Origin: PVC group bacterium | Lineage (GTDB): Bacteria; Verrucomicrobiota; Kiritimatiellia; SS1-B-03-39; UBA6053 | Direction of reading: 5' to 3' | DNA: 15,152 nucleotides | Assembly (NCBI GenBank): GCA_003565035.1 | Contig: PXDP01000356.1 | Coordinates: 1 to 15,152, forward strand | Shown here: piece by piece, positions 1-6,645 of the stretch | How positions within the stretch are numbered: the first letter of the stretch is position 1 | How the letters are laid out: each line of letters opens with the position of its first letter | Program-made: the position numbers and the translations under genes | The notes under the pieces: model-generated | Database searches by the model: none | Seen by the model: only the letters and a program-made list of their open reading frames with translations | What the model was told of the DNA's origin: nothing

Positions 1-154
1 CCGTCGCGACGCGACGAGGGACACTTCTTATATGCGGCGAACGTGGATTGAAATCCACGTCTATGCGTGGGGGCGTCGCTACGCGACTCAATCTATGACA
101 ACTTGTGCGCCTGGGGCGCATTGGAAGGTCGATTTCCCCTGCGCGGCGAAGCCG
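1..154 (+). repeat. Long direct repeat, copy A (cut by window edge)
   Basis: These 154 bases recur at 6055-6208 in the same orientation with a single mismatch (g at 34, a at 6088). The copy may extend left beyond the window. It is a string of perfect short palindromes: 2-16 (6-bp stem, loop GAC), 41-60 (9-bp stem around GA), 75-87 (5-bp stem, loop TAC), 106-120 (6-bp stem, loop TGG) and 144-154 (4-bp stem, loop GAA). Open frames that cross it are palindrome translations and are not treated as genes. It lies downstream of the 3' ends of minus-strand genes, as does copy B. It carries no protein signature; the likely nature is a non-coding mobile or REP-like element. Confidence 0.9.
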
Positions 155-251
155 AAACCCTGCGCGGCAAAGCCGCAAAACTTCGCCCGCGCAGCGGGCT
201 GCCCTGCCACCCCGGCGCGGCGAAGCGGCCCGCTACCCCTGCGCCGGGCAG
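144..251. repeat. Array of short triloop hairpins after copy A
   Basis: The palindromes continue past the end of the shared repeat. 144-154 is CGGC-GAA-GCCG, 164-176 is GCGGC-AAA-GCCGC, and 185-199 is GCCCGC-GCA-GCGGGC. 239-251 is a weaker CTGC/GCAG pair with a 5-base loop. The heptamer GCGAAGC, known as an exceptionally stable DNA mini-hairpin, occurs at 146-152 and 220-226. The stems differ in sequence but share the stem-triloop layout, so this is not a simple tandem duplication. The array stops where coding-like sequence of the next feature begins. Function unknown; it could help end transcription of the minus-strand operon or be a target for REP-type transposition. Confidence 0.75.
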
Positions 252-358
252 ACCACATCGGTCTGGTACAGCCGCCGGTAATCGGGAACCCGGTCCGCCG
301 CGGTTTTAAGCAGATACAGCGCATCGAGGTCCAGGCAACCGCACGAACAAAGTCCGCT
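233..358 (-). other. In-frame coding-like extension after the pseudopilin stop
   Basis: Directly after the TGA of the pseudopilin gene (359-361) the same frame stays open for 41 codons to a TAG at 233-235. The predicted stretch contains LDLDALYLLKTAADRVPDYR and ends VVCPAQG. Codons are GC-rich at third positions, like neighbouring genes, so the stretch looks like former coding sequence rather than random spacer. It may be the tail of a longer version of the pseudopilin, or the 3' end of an unrelated gene left by a deletion or by arrival of the hairpin array, in which the TAG lies. No start codon or ribosome site of its own was found. I do not recognise the family. Confidence 0.4.
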
Positions 359-1066
359 TCAGCGGCCCCGCCAGAATGCGGTGCGTTCGGGACCGCTGCG
401 GTAGGTGATTTCCAGCGCCCTTTCCCTGGAAATCCGGCCGACCCGGCCGTCCAAATAAACAATCGTCGAGTATCCGCCGTCATAAAACCGGTCGGTCCCG
501 TCCATTCCCCGCTGGTTTATACTGAACGGGCCCGACAAATCATACAGACTGGGGCGGTAATGAAAACCGCCCCGAAACGGCTGCGTGGCGAGTCCGTACA
601 TGAAATGCATCACTGAGGAGGGATTCTCCACCCGCATCATGCTGTTGAGACCATAGGTGGGGTGATTGCTGAGATACATGTTCAGCGCATAGGTGTTATG
701 CGCATCGGTGCGGGGAGGATACACGGCGGCGGCAAGCGGACTGCGGAAAATCCGCATCTCACCCGAAGTGCCACTGAGCCCTTCGCTGCCGGTCAGATAG
801 TCCCGGAACCCGCGATCGGCGGGATTGGAGCTGCCCGAGGAAAAATACCAGCGTTCAGGAGAAGGAAAGTTCTGGTGATCCAGATGATAGAGCGTGAAAC
901 CCAGGTTCAACTGGCGGAGGTTGGACATGCAGGCGGAACGCCGGGCGGATGTCAGCGCCCGCCCGGTGGTGGGAACCAGAATGGAGGCCAGCAACACCAA
1001 AATCGCCAGCACCACCAGCAGTTCAATCAGCGTGAACCCTTTTTTTCCTGGATCCCGGACACTCAT
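359..1066 (-). CDS. Prepilin-type N-terminal cleavage/methylation protein (pseudopilin-like)
   Basis: The 235-residue product begins with a short basic leader and the type IV prepilin motif KKGFTLIELLVVLAILVLLA (residues 8-27). Prepilin peptidase should cut after the glycine and methylate the new N-terminal Phe; the Glu five residues after the cut is present. A hydrophobic helix runs to about residue 32. The remainder is a globular domain typical of the large families in Planctomycetes and Lentisphaerota, with RSACMSNLRQLNLGF after the helix and YLDGRVG near the C-terminus, a variant of the H-X9-DG end. Its ATG overlaps the stop of the upstream secreted enzyme (ATGA, 1063-1066), so the two are probably translationally coupled. 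It likely sits in the envelope, perhaps anchoring or exporting the enzyme; that role is inference. Confidence 0.85.
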   Translation of the reverse strand: MSVRDPGKKGFTLIELLVVLAILVLLASILVPTTGRALTSARRSACMSNLRQLNLGFTLYHLDHQNFPSPERWYFSSGSSNPADRGFRDYLTGSEGLSGTSGEMRIFRSPLAAAVYPPRTDAHNTYALNMYLSNHPTYGLNSMMRVENPSSVMHFMYGLATQPFRGGFHYRPSLYDLSGPFSINQRGMDGTDRFYDGGYSTIVYLDGRVGRISRERALEITYRSGPERTAFWRGR

Positions 1067-3510
1067 GGCGCGGAAACGCCCTCCATGGGAATACTGGCGT
1101 AGCCGAATCCGTCCAGTTCAACAGTGAATGCCTGGTCTTCATCTCCGATCCGGAAGCGCCGCCGCTCTCCGGTGAAGTTGAAGAGGGTCACCTGCAGCCC
1201 GCCGGCGGCGTTCCGGTGAACGAAGCGGGTCCAGTCCCGGGCGGCCAGCCCCGGATCCTCCGGGCGCACCCGGAGCGGGGTCTCCACCTCTTCGCCGTCA
1301 AAGTAAAAAGGCTCATGCTCCCAGATAAAGCGGTTGGCCCGGCCAATGGCCAGCAGATGCTGACCGTCCAGCCATCCCCAGCCGGGGTAAAAGAAATGCC
1401 GTTCCATGCCGAAGGCCGCGCAGAGAACGATTTTCTGCTCAAGCTGGCCGGGGGTCAGACTGTTAGCGGGCGTGGCGTAGGACATTTCCGGATTCACGCG
1501 GGCGATCAGGGATATCCCCCAGATGTCACGCTGCAGGTGTTCCCGCGAGAGCCGAATCTGCTGCACCAGTTCCCCGTAGTTTATATGGTACATGCTGATG
1601 AGGTGGACATCCACATGATCGTCGCGCTCCGCCGCGCGAGGATCTTTGGGAATGGACCAGAACCGGGCATAAAGCCTCTCCTCGTCATCATAGGGGAAAA
1701 AATAGGTGTACGAAACCCGCATGCCTTCGGGATGGGGATGAAAATCGCGCACCGCCTGTCCCATGGCGCCGTAAACATTGTTGCCCACCTCCAGCCAGAA
1801 ATCGATCCAGGAGCGCCGCAGCGGACCGCGGAGTTCCTCCACCTCCGGAACGGTCTCCAGGCCGGCGCGGTCCGCAAAGGCACGGCGGACAGGTTCCTCG
1901 AAGGATTCGGTTTTGTAGGGGATGCGCCAGGGCTCGTAGTCGAACATCACCCCCTCGCCCTCGCGCAGTCCGCTGAGTCGGCCCCGCGGACGGTAGGCGG
2001 CGGCGGTGCCCTCCGGATCCACCGCCATGCGGTGGGGATTGGGACCGCTCCAGAGGCCGATCTCATGCAGACGGAAACCCCGCTCGCGCAGAAAACGGTC
2101 AAAGGCCACCCGGAACGCGCCCCGCTGCGGCCCGTAAAACCGGGCCTTGGCGGTCAGACCGACCCGGCTGAGCAGCTCCGCCATGGGTTCCCAGAGGGTT
2201 TCGTCCGGATAGGCGTACATCGACATCATGCCGTAGGCACCGACATCATGCCGTCCGCGCGCCCCCTCCGGCACCGGCGGTGGCGGCGGCAGAAAGCGGA
2301 GTTCGGTCTCGGTGATCCCGTGCTCTTCGCCGTCATAAAACAGCGCGTGGCGCAGGGGAGCCGCCTGAACCGAGGGATCGGCGTCGAAGGCCAGTACCGC
2401 GTAGGGCCGGGTCCTCGCCCCCCCGTCGAAATTGGCGATATCGAGTCCGAGGGTCTGGTGACGCCGCCAGCGGCGTCCGTCCAGCTCCACCTCGCTCACC
2501 GAAGTTTCGATCGGACCGCCGTCCACGTTGTGGTGACCCTGGTGGATCACCGCCAATTCAATTTCCTCCGGCACATAATAGACCAGCGCCGGTTCACCCC
2601 GGGTCAGCCGCTCGGTCTCCGCGCGGAAAAGAAAGGTCATGGGCAAGGGATGCCCGTGGAAGCTGTGAAAAACGCGTTTGCCGCCGAAGAAACCCTCATT
2701 GCCGTCGACCGGCTGCTGGGTAACGCTCAGGGGCGGGGGCGGCGGCAGATTGCTCCGGTCCGCATTGACCTCCCGCAAGTAGCGGGCCAGCGGATTGCGG
2801 AAGGTGCCGATTGCGAATTCGTCCAGCCAGCCGTCAAAGGCGTATTTGCGCCGCCCGTCGTTCGCCAGCGGATAGCCTCCGAGGAAAAGACCGCGCCGCG
2901 AGGGCGCGATGGACATCACCTCCACCTCCCGCAGGATCCGCTGCCGGCCGTTGACCCAGAGGGCGGCCCGGCCCTGGTCAAAGGCGGCCTCGACCGTGAA
3001 CCACTGCCCGCCCCGCAGACCCGGAACCGCAGTCCGCACTTCTTCAATCCGCTCGCCATCGCTGAAACGGAAGCGCAATTCATTTCCCCAGATGAACAAG
3101 TCAAAGCCGAAGCGGTCCGAATCCGCGCGGTTGCTCACCAGACAGGCTAAGCGGCTCTTTTCGGCATCGTCCACCCTGACCTCAAGACTGAGCGCCATTT
3201 GGGTGACGGGCTCCTCGAAACGGGCGCCGAGGTCCACGCGGGTCAAACTCCGGTCATCGGCAAAATACCGCAAAGCCTGACCGTAGCGGCCCTCCACGCG
3301 GTAGCGTTCCGGAGCGATGGAGCCCGCATCGTCCTGGTCGGCGATGTCCGAGGCATCGTGAAAGCCCCGCTCCCGGCCCGCGATGTCGCGCACCACCCGG
3401 TCCGAACTTTCGAAGGGCAGATGCAGCCAGACCGCCTCTGCGGGCAGCGGGAAACGGAACACCGACAAACAGAGGAGAACCAGCGTGGGGAAGAAGGTGT
3501 GATTTTTCAT
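1063..3510 (-). CDS. Secreted LamG plus TIM-barrel protein, putative glycoside hydrolase
   Basis: The 815-residue product starts with a clear signal peptide (MKNHTFFPTLVLLCLSVFRF, cut probably after AEA near residue 26). An in-frame ATG at 3603 would hide this signal behind 31 poor residues, so 3510 was chosen. Residues about 27-245 look like a concanavalin/LamG fold (WLHLPFE near the start, FDGWLDEFAIG at the end). About 260-410 is a beta-rich linker domain with a proline run. About 420-740 resembles a TIM barrel, with acidic candidates in MFDYEPW (near 522-528) and an aromatic LISMYHINYGE strand. The tail is a small beta domain. I infer a cell-surface or secreted polysaccharide enzyme, but no glycosidase family is assigned and the catalytic residues are guesses. 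It lies downstream of a terminator and is coupled to the pseudopilin gene. Confidence 0.7.
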   Translation of the reverse strand: MKNHTFFPTLVLLCLSVFRFPLPAEAVWLHLPFESSDRVVRDIAGRERGFHDASDIADQDDAGSIAPERYRVEGRYGQALRYFADDRSLTRVDLGARFEEPVTQMALSLEVRVDDAEKSRLACLVSNRADSDRFGFDLFIWGNELRFRFSDGERIEEVRTAVPGLRGGQWFTVEAAFDQGRAALWVNGRQRILREVEVMSIAPSRRGLFLGGYPLANDGRRKYAFDGWLDEFAIGTFRNPLARYLREVNADRSNLPPPPPLSVTQQPVDGNEGFFGGKRVFHSFHGHPLPMTFLFRAETERLTRGEPALVYYVPEEIELAVIHQGHHNVDGGPIETSVSEVELDGRRWRRHQTLGLDIANFDGGARTRPYAVLAFDADPSVQAAPLRHALFYDGEEHGITETELRFLPPPPPVPEGARGRHDVGAYGMMSMYAYPDETLWEPMAELLSRVGLTAKARFYGPQRGAFRVAFDRFLRERGFRLHEIGLWSGPNPHRMAVDPEGTAAAYRPRGRLSGLREGEGVMFDYEPWRIPYKTESFEEPVRRAFADRAGLETVPEVEELRGPLRRSWIDFWLEVGNNVYGAMGQAVRDFHPHPEGMRVSYTYFFPYDDEERLYARFWSIPKDPRAAERDDHVDVHLISMYHINYGELVQQIRLSREHLQRDIWGISLIARVNPEMSYATPANSLTPGQLEQKIVLCAAFGMERHFFYPGWGWLDGQHLLAIGRANRFIWEHEPFYFDGEEVETPLRVRPEDPGLAARDWTRFVHRNAAGGLQVTLFNFTGERRRFRIGDEDQAFTVELDGFGYASIPMEGVSAP

Positions 3511-3602
3511 AGATGATGGGGAGGGAATAAGCCATTCAGACAAAAGGGGACCGTCGCGTGTGCAACGCGCGGAAAAAAGCGTGGAAAAAGAGGGAAATCG
3601 CA

Positions 3603-3631
3603 CGGAACGGGGCCGGACGGACCCCGCTCCG
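3603..3631 (-). terminator. Rho-independent-type hairpin after the PEP-CTERM gene
   Basis: Read on the minus strand, CGGAGCGGGG pairs with CCCCGTTCCG (10 pairs, one G-T) around a 9-base loop. A T-rich stretch (CCCTCTTTTTCC) follows about ten bases later. It begins nine bases after the stop codon of the PEP-CTERM gene. The tract is not directly adjacent to the stem, so termination may be partial. It would separate the regulator/PEP-CTERM pair from the secreted enzyme/pseudopilin pair. Confidence 0.65.
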
Positions 3632-3639
3632 TGACGGAC

Positions 3640-4506
3640 TTATTTGGAGCGGCGGCGGCCGAGCAGCAGCAGCACCAGTCCCGAATTCAGGAGCAGGAAC
3701 AGGGTGCCGGGCTCGGGAATGACGGTCACCGTGAAGTCATCCCAGTCGGTCCTGCGGTTGTTACTGCTGTGATAGGTCCGCAGGCCCGGGGCTCCGCTGA
3801 GGATGGGGCTGACGGTGTCCGTCGCGCTTACGGAAAACACGCTGGTGCCGTCCATATTCGAGAGCCCCAGCGTCAGCTTGTTCCCCACCACCTCGAAGAA
3901 CATCCGGTAGTCCGTGTTGTTGGACAGGGCAAAATTGAACTCCTCGCTGGCCAGCAAGGTGCCGTTCGCGTCACCGGATTGGGAGTCGGTGTTGTCGAAA
4001 CCCTTGAGAATGCGCAGTTCGAAGTTGCTGGCATTGATGTACCGCAGCATACCATGATATCCGGCGTTGTCATTCGCCGGTCCGGTGGTTTGATCGTAAC
4101 GGGCAATCAGGCCGTTGCGGGTGACGGTGTTTGCGAGGGCAGTGGATTGGATGACCGCATCGATGCGGTAATCGGTCCAGTCCGCCGCGGCAAGAGGATC
4201 CCCATCCTCCGGATCGTAGGAGCCCGTAAATCTCGAAAATATTGCGCTTCCTGATCCACCGTCCGGTCGGTTAAAGCGGTATTTGTTCGATTGAATTGTC
4301 GCCGTGTTGTCGCCTGGTGCATAGGCCGTCCAGCCAGCGGGACTCGTGCCGTTGTCGCCGGTGAAGTTGGTTTCATAGAGGATGGTGCCTTCGATAAGGC
4401 TGGCCCGGGCCGGCAGGGCGGCGGCAAGGACCAGGGCCGCGAGCAAAGAGGCTCGGCGGAGCTTCGACGCCTGTGTGCGCGTGAATGTCTTCGTGAATGT
4501 CTTCAT
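3640..4506 (-). CDS. PEP-CTERM sorting-domain surface protein
   Basis: The 288-residue product has an N-terminal signal peptide (basic residues 1-18, then SLLAALVLAAALPARA, cut near residue 35). It ends with a PEP-CTERM signal: IPEPGTLFLLLNSGLVLLLL followed by GRRRSK. Exosortase is expected to cut within the PEP motif and hand the protein to the surface or extracellular matrix. The middle is beta-rich (TILYETNFTGDNGTSPAGW at the start of the mature protein) and resembles LamG/concanavalin-like carbohydrate-binding folds; no catalytic motif is evident. Its ATG overlaps the stop of the LacI regulator gene (ATGA, 4503-4506), so they form one transcript. A 12-base tandem duplication at the 5' end repeats the residues KTFT. 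Substrate binding is inferred from context. Confidence 0.85.
   Translation of the reverse strand: MKTFTKTFTRTQASKLRRASLLAALVLAAALPARASLIEGTILYETNFTGDNGTSPAGWTAYAPGDNTATIQSNKYRFNRPDGGSGSAIFSRFTGSYDPEDGDPLAAADWTDYRIDAVIQSTALANTVTRNGLIARYDQTTGPANDNAGYHGMLRYINASNFELRILKGFDNTDSQSGDANGTLLASEEFNFALSNNTDYRMFFEVVGNKLTLGLSNMDGTSVFSVSATDTVSPILSGAPGLRTYHSSNNRRTDWDDFTVTVIPEPGTLFLLLNSGLVLLLLGRRRSK
4480..4503 (-). repeat. 12-base tandem duplication in the signal-peptide coding region
   Basis: The unit cgtgaatgtctt (plus strand) occurs twice in a row at 4480-4491 and 4492-4503. It encodes KTFT twice, lengthening the basic N-region of the PEP-CTERM signal peptide without changing frame. It starts right after the initiator codon and overlaps the last codon of the regulator gene, which probably marks a recent slippage event. 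Confidence 0.85.
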
Positions 4507-5603
4507 GTGTATACTCTTGGGGTTGGGGTTGCTGCCGGCGCGGAGGCGCCGGACGGGGTTTCGTCAGTGGCTGACAAAAGATCGGACCATTCGGGGCGGG
4601 TGCTTTCGCGGGCCCGGAGCCGGGCGGGGATCACATATTCCCGGCGTTCGCTGTCGGCCTGTTTTTTCCTGAGACGGGAAATCATCCCCTCCACGGCCCG
4701 GGCGGCCAGTTCCGGACCGGACAGGTCCACCGTGCTCAGGCGGGGCCGGCTCATTTCGCTGACCTGAAAGCCGCCGCCGAAGCGCATGTCTCCGAGCATG
4801 AGGATGCCCACCTCCTCCGGAACCGCCCGTCCCAGCGATTCCGCCGCGTTGCGAGCGTGGAGGGCCAGCCAGTGCTGGCCGAACATCCCCACCGGTTCCG
4901 GATGCTCCCGCAAATAGTCTCTCACAACCCCGGTGAAGTCCTGCAGCTTTCCGCGCAGCACCCGGGAGGGGATCCCCGCCTCCGCCGCCAGGTGGGTGAA
5001 CAAATCCGCGCGGCGCGCCTGGGGCGCGTAGCAGTTTTCACTGAGCAGATGCAGCACCGATGCGTATCCGGCCGCCTGTAAATGCCGGATGCCCTGACGG
5101 AGGCCGTCCTCCCAGTCGAAGCTCACCACATCCAGATGCGGAGCCCCGTCCAGGGGATACTGCAGCAGCACCACCGGCATATCCGCGCGGCGCAGCAGCT
5201 CCAGCACCGCCCCGGAGACGGCGTAGGGCTGGGCGGACTGCCAGATGAGCCCGTCCACCCGCCGTTCCACCGCCGCGCGCAGGGCCCGCAGTTCGGTTTG
5301 CGGGTCCGGCATCGGGGTGAACTGGATCATGGTGCTGTAACCCCTCGCCTGCGCCAGTTGCTCAATCCCGTCGATAATGCCCGGATCGTTGAAGGGCATC
5401 ACCAGCCCCAGCAGACGGGTGCTCCCCTGTTTCAAATTCCGGGCCACATGGTTGGGGACATAGCCCAGCTCCCGGGCGGCGGCCACAATCTTTTTCCGGG
5501 TCTCTTCGGCATAGCGGGTGTTGTCCGGACGGCGCAGCACATGCGACACGGTCACACGCGACACACCACAACGATCCGCAATATCCTGGAGGGTAACACT
5601 CAT
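4503..5603 (-). CDS. LacI-family transcriptional regulator
   Basis: The 366-residue product carries the LacI DNA-binding helix-turn-helix at its N-terminus (MSVTLQDIADRCGVSRVTVS, then HVLRRP) and the hinge helix region (YVPNHVARNLKQGST, near residues 47-61). A periplasmic-binding-protein-like effector domain follows from LLGLVMPF onward and ends in the family-typical YVIPARLRARESTRP. A Pro/Ala/Thr-rich tail of about 25 residues is extra. An in-frame GTG at 5618 is possible, but ATG at 5603 has AAAGGA four bases upstream and begins exactly at the conserved domain. The gene is first in a transcript with the PEP-CTERM gene. It probably senses a sugar from the glycan attacked by the downstream enzyme and controls this block. 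No convincing palindromic operator was found near its promoter. Confidence 0.92.
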   Translation of the reverse strand: MSVTLQDIADRCGVSRVTVSHVLRRPDNTRYAEETRKKIVAAARELGYVPNHVARNLKQGSTRLLGLVMPFNDPGIIDGIEQLAQARGYSTMIQFTPMPDPQTELRALRAAVERRVDGLIWQSAQPYAVSGAVLELLRRADMPVVLLQYPLDGAPHLDVVSFDWEDGLRQGIRHLQAAGYASVLHLLSENCYAPQARRADLFTHLAAEAGIPSRVLRGKLQDFTGVVRDYLREHPEPVGMFGQHWLALHARNAAESLGRAVPEEVGILMLGDMRFGGGFQVSEMSRPRLSTVDLSGPELAARAVEGMISRLRKKQADSERREYVIPARLRARESTRPEWSDLLSATDETPSGASAPAATPTPRVYT

Positions 5604-5633
5604 AAAATCCTTTATCACATCGATTATGCAGCT

Positions 5634-5662
5634 AAGGTAAACGTAGGCGGAATGTATGTCAA
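5634..5662 (-). promoter_or_regulatory. Candidate sigma70-type promoter of the LacI gene
   Basis: On the minus strand a perfect -35 box TTGACA (5657-5662) is followed after 17 bases by TACCTT (5634-5639), a moderate -10. Transcription would start near 5627, giving a leader of about 25 bases that includes AAAGGA before the ATG at 5603. The surrounding 60 bases are much more AT-rich than the genes. Confidence 0.5.
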
Positions 5663-5663
5663 T

Positions 5664-5880
5664 GCTTTTTTTTAATCATGTGAAAGATTTCAAAATTCCG
5701 GGGTTGAAACGGGTTTGGGACCCTTTGGTGACGCCGTAACCGGGTTTGGTTTTTGCCGCGAATCGAATTCAGAACAGGAACCACGGATGGCGATGCCCGA
5801 CCACGGATGAAGATGGGGGGGCGATTACGATTAGGATTATGCGTACGACTTCTCCAGCGCGTGGAGCGGCGGTTTCGACC
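5664..5880. other. Intergenic spacer with short simple repeats
   Basis: No gene is seen here. It starts with a run of eight T (plus strand 5666-5673). aaacgggtttgg (about 5707) and aaccgggtttgg (about 5740) are near-duplicates. accacggatg occurs twice (about 5781 and 5801). The phrase gattacgattaggattatg (about 5823) is a degenerate GATTA repeat. A 5-bp stem pairs CTCCA (5852-5856) with TGGAG (5862-5866). These look like worn remains of intergenic repeats; no promoter or RNA gene is convincing. Confidence 0.55.
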
Positions 5881-5881
5881 T

Positions 5882-6141
5882 GTCGCGTAGCGACATGCGA
5901 CGCATAGGCGTGGATTTCAATCCACGTTGTATTGCCACACCAAAAGGATGTTGCGCCGCGTAGCGTCGCCTGACGGACCCGGGGATTTATCGCCGGAGGC
6001 GGATTTCAATCCCCGTCATTTCACATCGGAGGTTGAAACCTCCAGGTCCGTCAACCGTCGCGACGCGACGAGGGACACTTCTTATATACGGCGAACGTGG
6101 ATTGAAATCCACGTCTATGCGTGGGGGCGTCGCTACGCGAC
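5882..6141. mobile_element. MITE-like palindromic element with nested inverted repeats
   Basis: The outer ends are inverted copies. gtcgcgtagcgac at 5882-5894 is the exact reverse complement of 6129-6141, and 5901-5927 is the reverse complement of 6095-6121 with one mismatch in 27. Inside, TGACGGACC (5971-5979) pairs exactly with GGTCCGTCA (6045-6053), and CGGGGATT (5980-5987) pairs with AATCCCCG (6008-6015). Local hairpins lie within: 5895-5905, 5909-5926, 5953-5969 (one mismatch), 5991-6001, 6028-6043 and 6056-6070. No protein is encoded. This organisation fits a non-autonomous transposable or REP/BIME-like element of about 260 bases. A target-site duplication could not be confirmed. The right part is shared with the repeat at the window start. 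Confidence 0.7.
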
Positions 6142-6208
6142 TCAATCTATGACAACTTGTGCGCCTGGGGCGCATTGGAAGGTCGATTTCCCCTGCGCGG
6201 CGAAGCCG
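6055..6208 (+). repeat. Long direct repeat, copy B
   Basis: This is the second copy of the 154-base repeat (153 of 154 identical to 1-154). It includes the right half of the palindromic element and 67 bases beyond it, with hairpins at 6129-6141, 6160-6174 (TGCGCC-TGG-GGCGCA) and 6197-6209 (GCGGC-GAA-GCCGC, one base past the copy). It ends 21 bases before the stop codon of a minus-strand gene remnant. The two copies lie 5.9 kb apart in the same orientation and flank the regulator/PEP-CTERM/enzyme/pseudopilin block. Confidence 0.9.
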
Positions 6209-6229
6209 CCACCGCGATCATCGGCGGCG

Positions 6230-6640
6230 TCAATCCATGTGCGGGACTTCGAGGCGGGGAACGGTCCAGTCGCCGGGGTTGAAGCCGGCGGGAAGGGTGG
6301 CCAGCATGAAAGGTCCCTCTCCCTCCAGTTCCAGGGCGGCGGTGCCCTGCTCCGTCTCCACCTTTCGCTGAATCGCGCCCCGGTCGTCGAGGAGATAGAG
6401 CGTATGGGGAGGAGCGGTCTCCCTGAGCACCACGTCCAGCCGCAGGGAGGTGGCGGCCTGCGGCGACACCGTGATCAGACGCGATCCATCGTCCTGATTC
6501 AGCCAGGACACATCCGCGGCGCCTTCCTTCAGAGCAAGGCTGAACCCGTCGGTGGAAAGGAAAAGCGCCCCGGCCAAAAGTCCGCCCCGCAGGGTCTCTC
6601 CCTCCCGGCGAAGGGCCAGAAGCCGGCCCTGATGGCGGAC
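6230..6640 (-). pseudogene. C-terminal remnant of a lost polysaccharide-lyase-like gene
   Basis: The minus frame ending in TGA at 6230-6232 reads as plausible protein for about 135 residues (for example GRLLALRREGETLRGG, DVSWLNQDDGSRLITVSP and FMLATLPAGFNPGDWTVPRL). Upstream of about 6640 it turns into arginine/proline-rich nonsense. No start codon with a ribosome site is present. The beta-rich pattern resembles C-terminal domains of heparinase II/III-like enzymes, but I cannot assign it firmly. It faces the plus-strand remnant at 6646-7014, and the two may be pieces of one gene split by an inversion. Breakpoint and start are approximate. Confidence 0.5.
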
Positions 6641-6645
6641 GGCCG

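Noticed and set aside
32..616. Plus-strand open frame of 194 codons across the first repeat
   Set aside because: It crosses palindromes and the antisense of the pseudopilin gene; the same residues reappear at 5927-6838 only because the DNA repeat is shared. No ribosome site or family signal.
1216..3150. Plus-strand 644-codon open frame
   Set aside because: It is antisense to the secreted TIM-barrel gene, which has a signal peptide and clear domain patterns; long shadow frames are common at this GC content.
3511..3603. Longer N-terminus for the secreted enzyme (ATG at 3603)
   Set aside because: It would bury a good signal peptide and starts inside the terminator hairpin of the previous gene.
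5604..5640. LacI operator at the regulator promoter (around ATCGAT)
   Set aside because: Outside the six central bases the arms pair poorly, so an operator cannot be supported.
5881..6208. CRISPR array
   Set aside because: The palindromes have differing sequences and irregular spacing, with no constant repeat/spacer unit.
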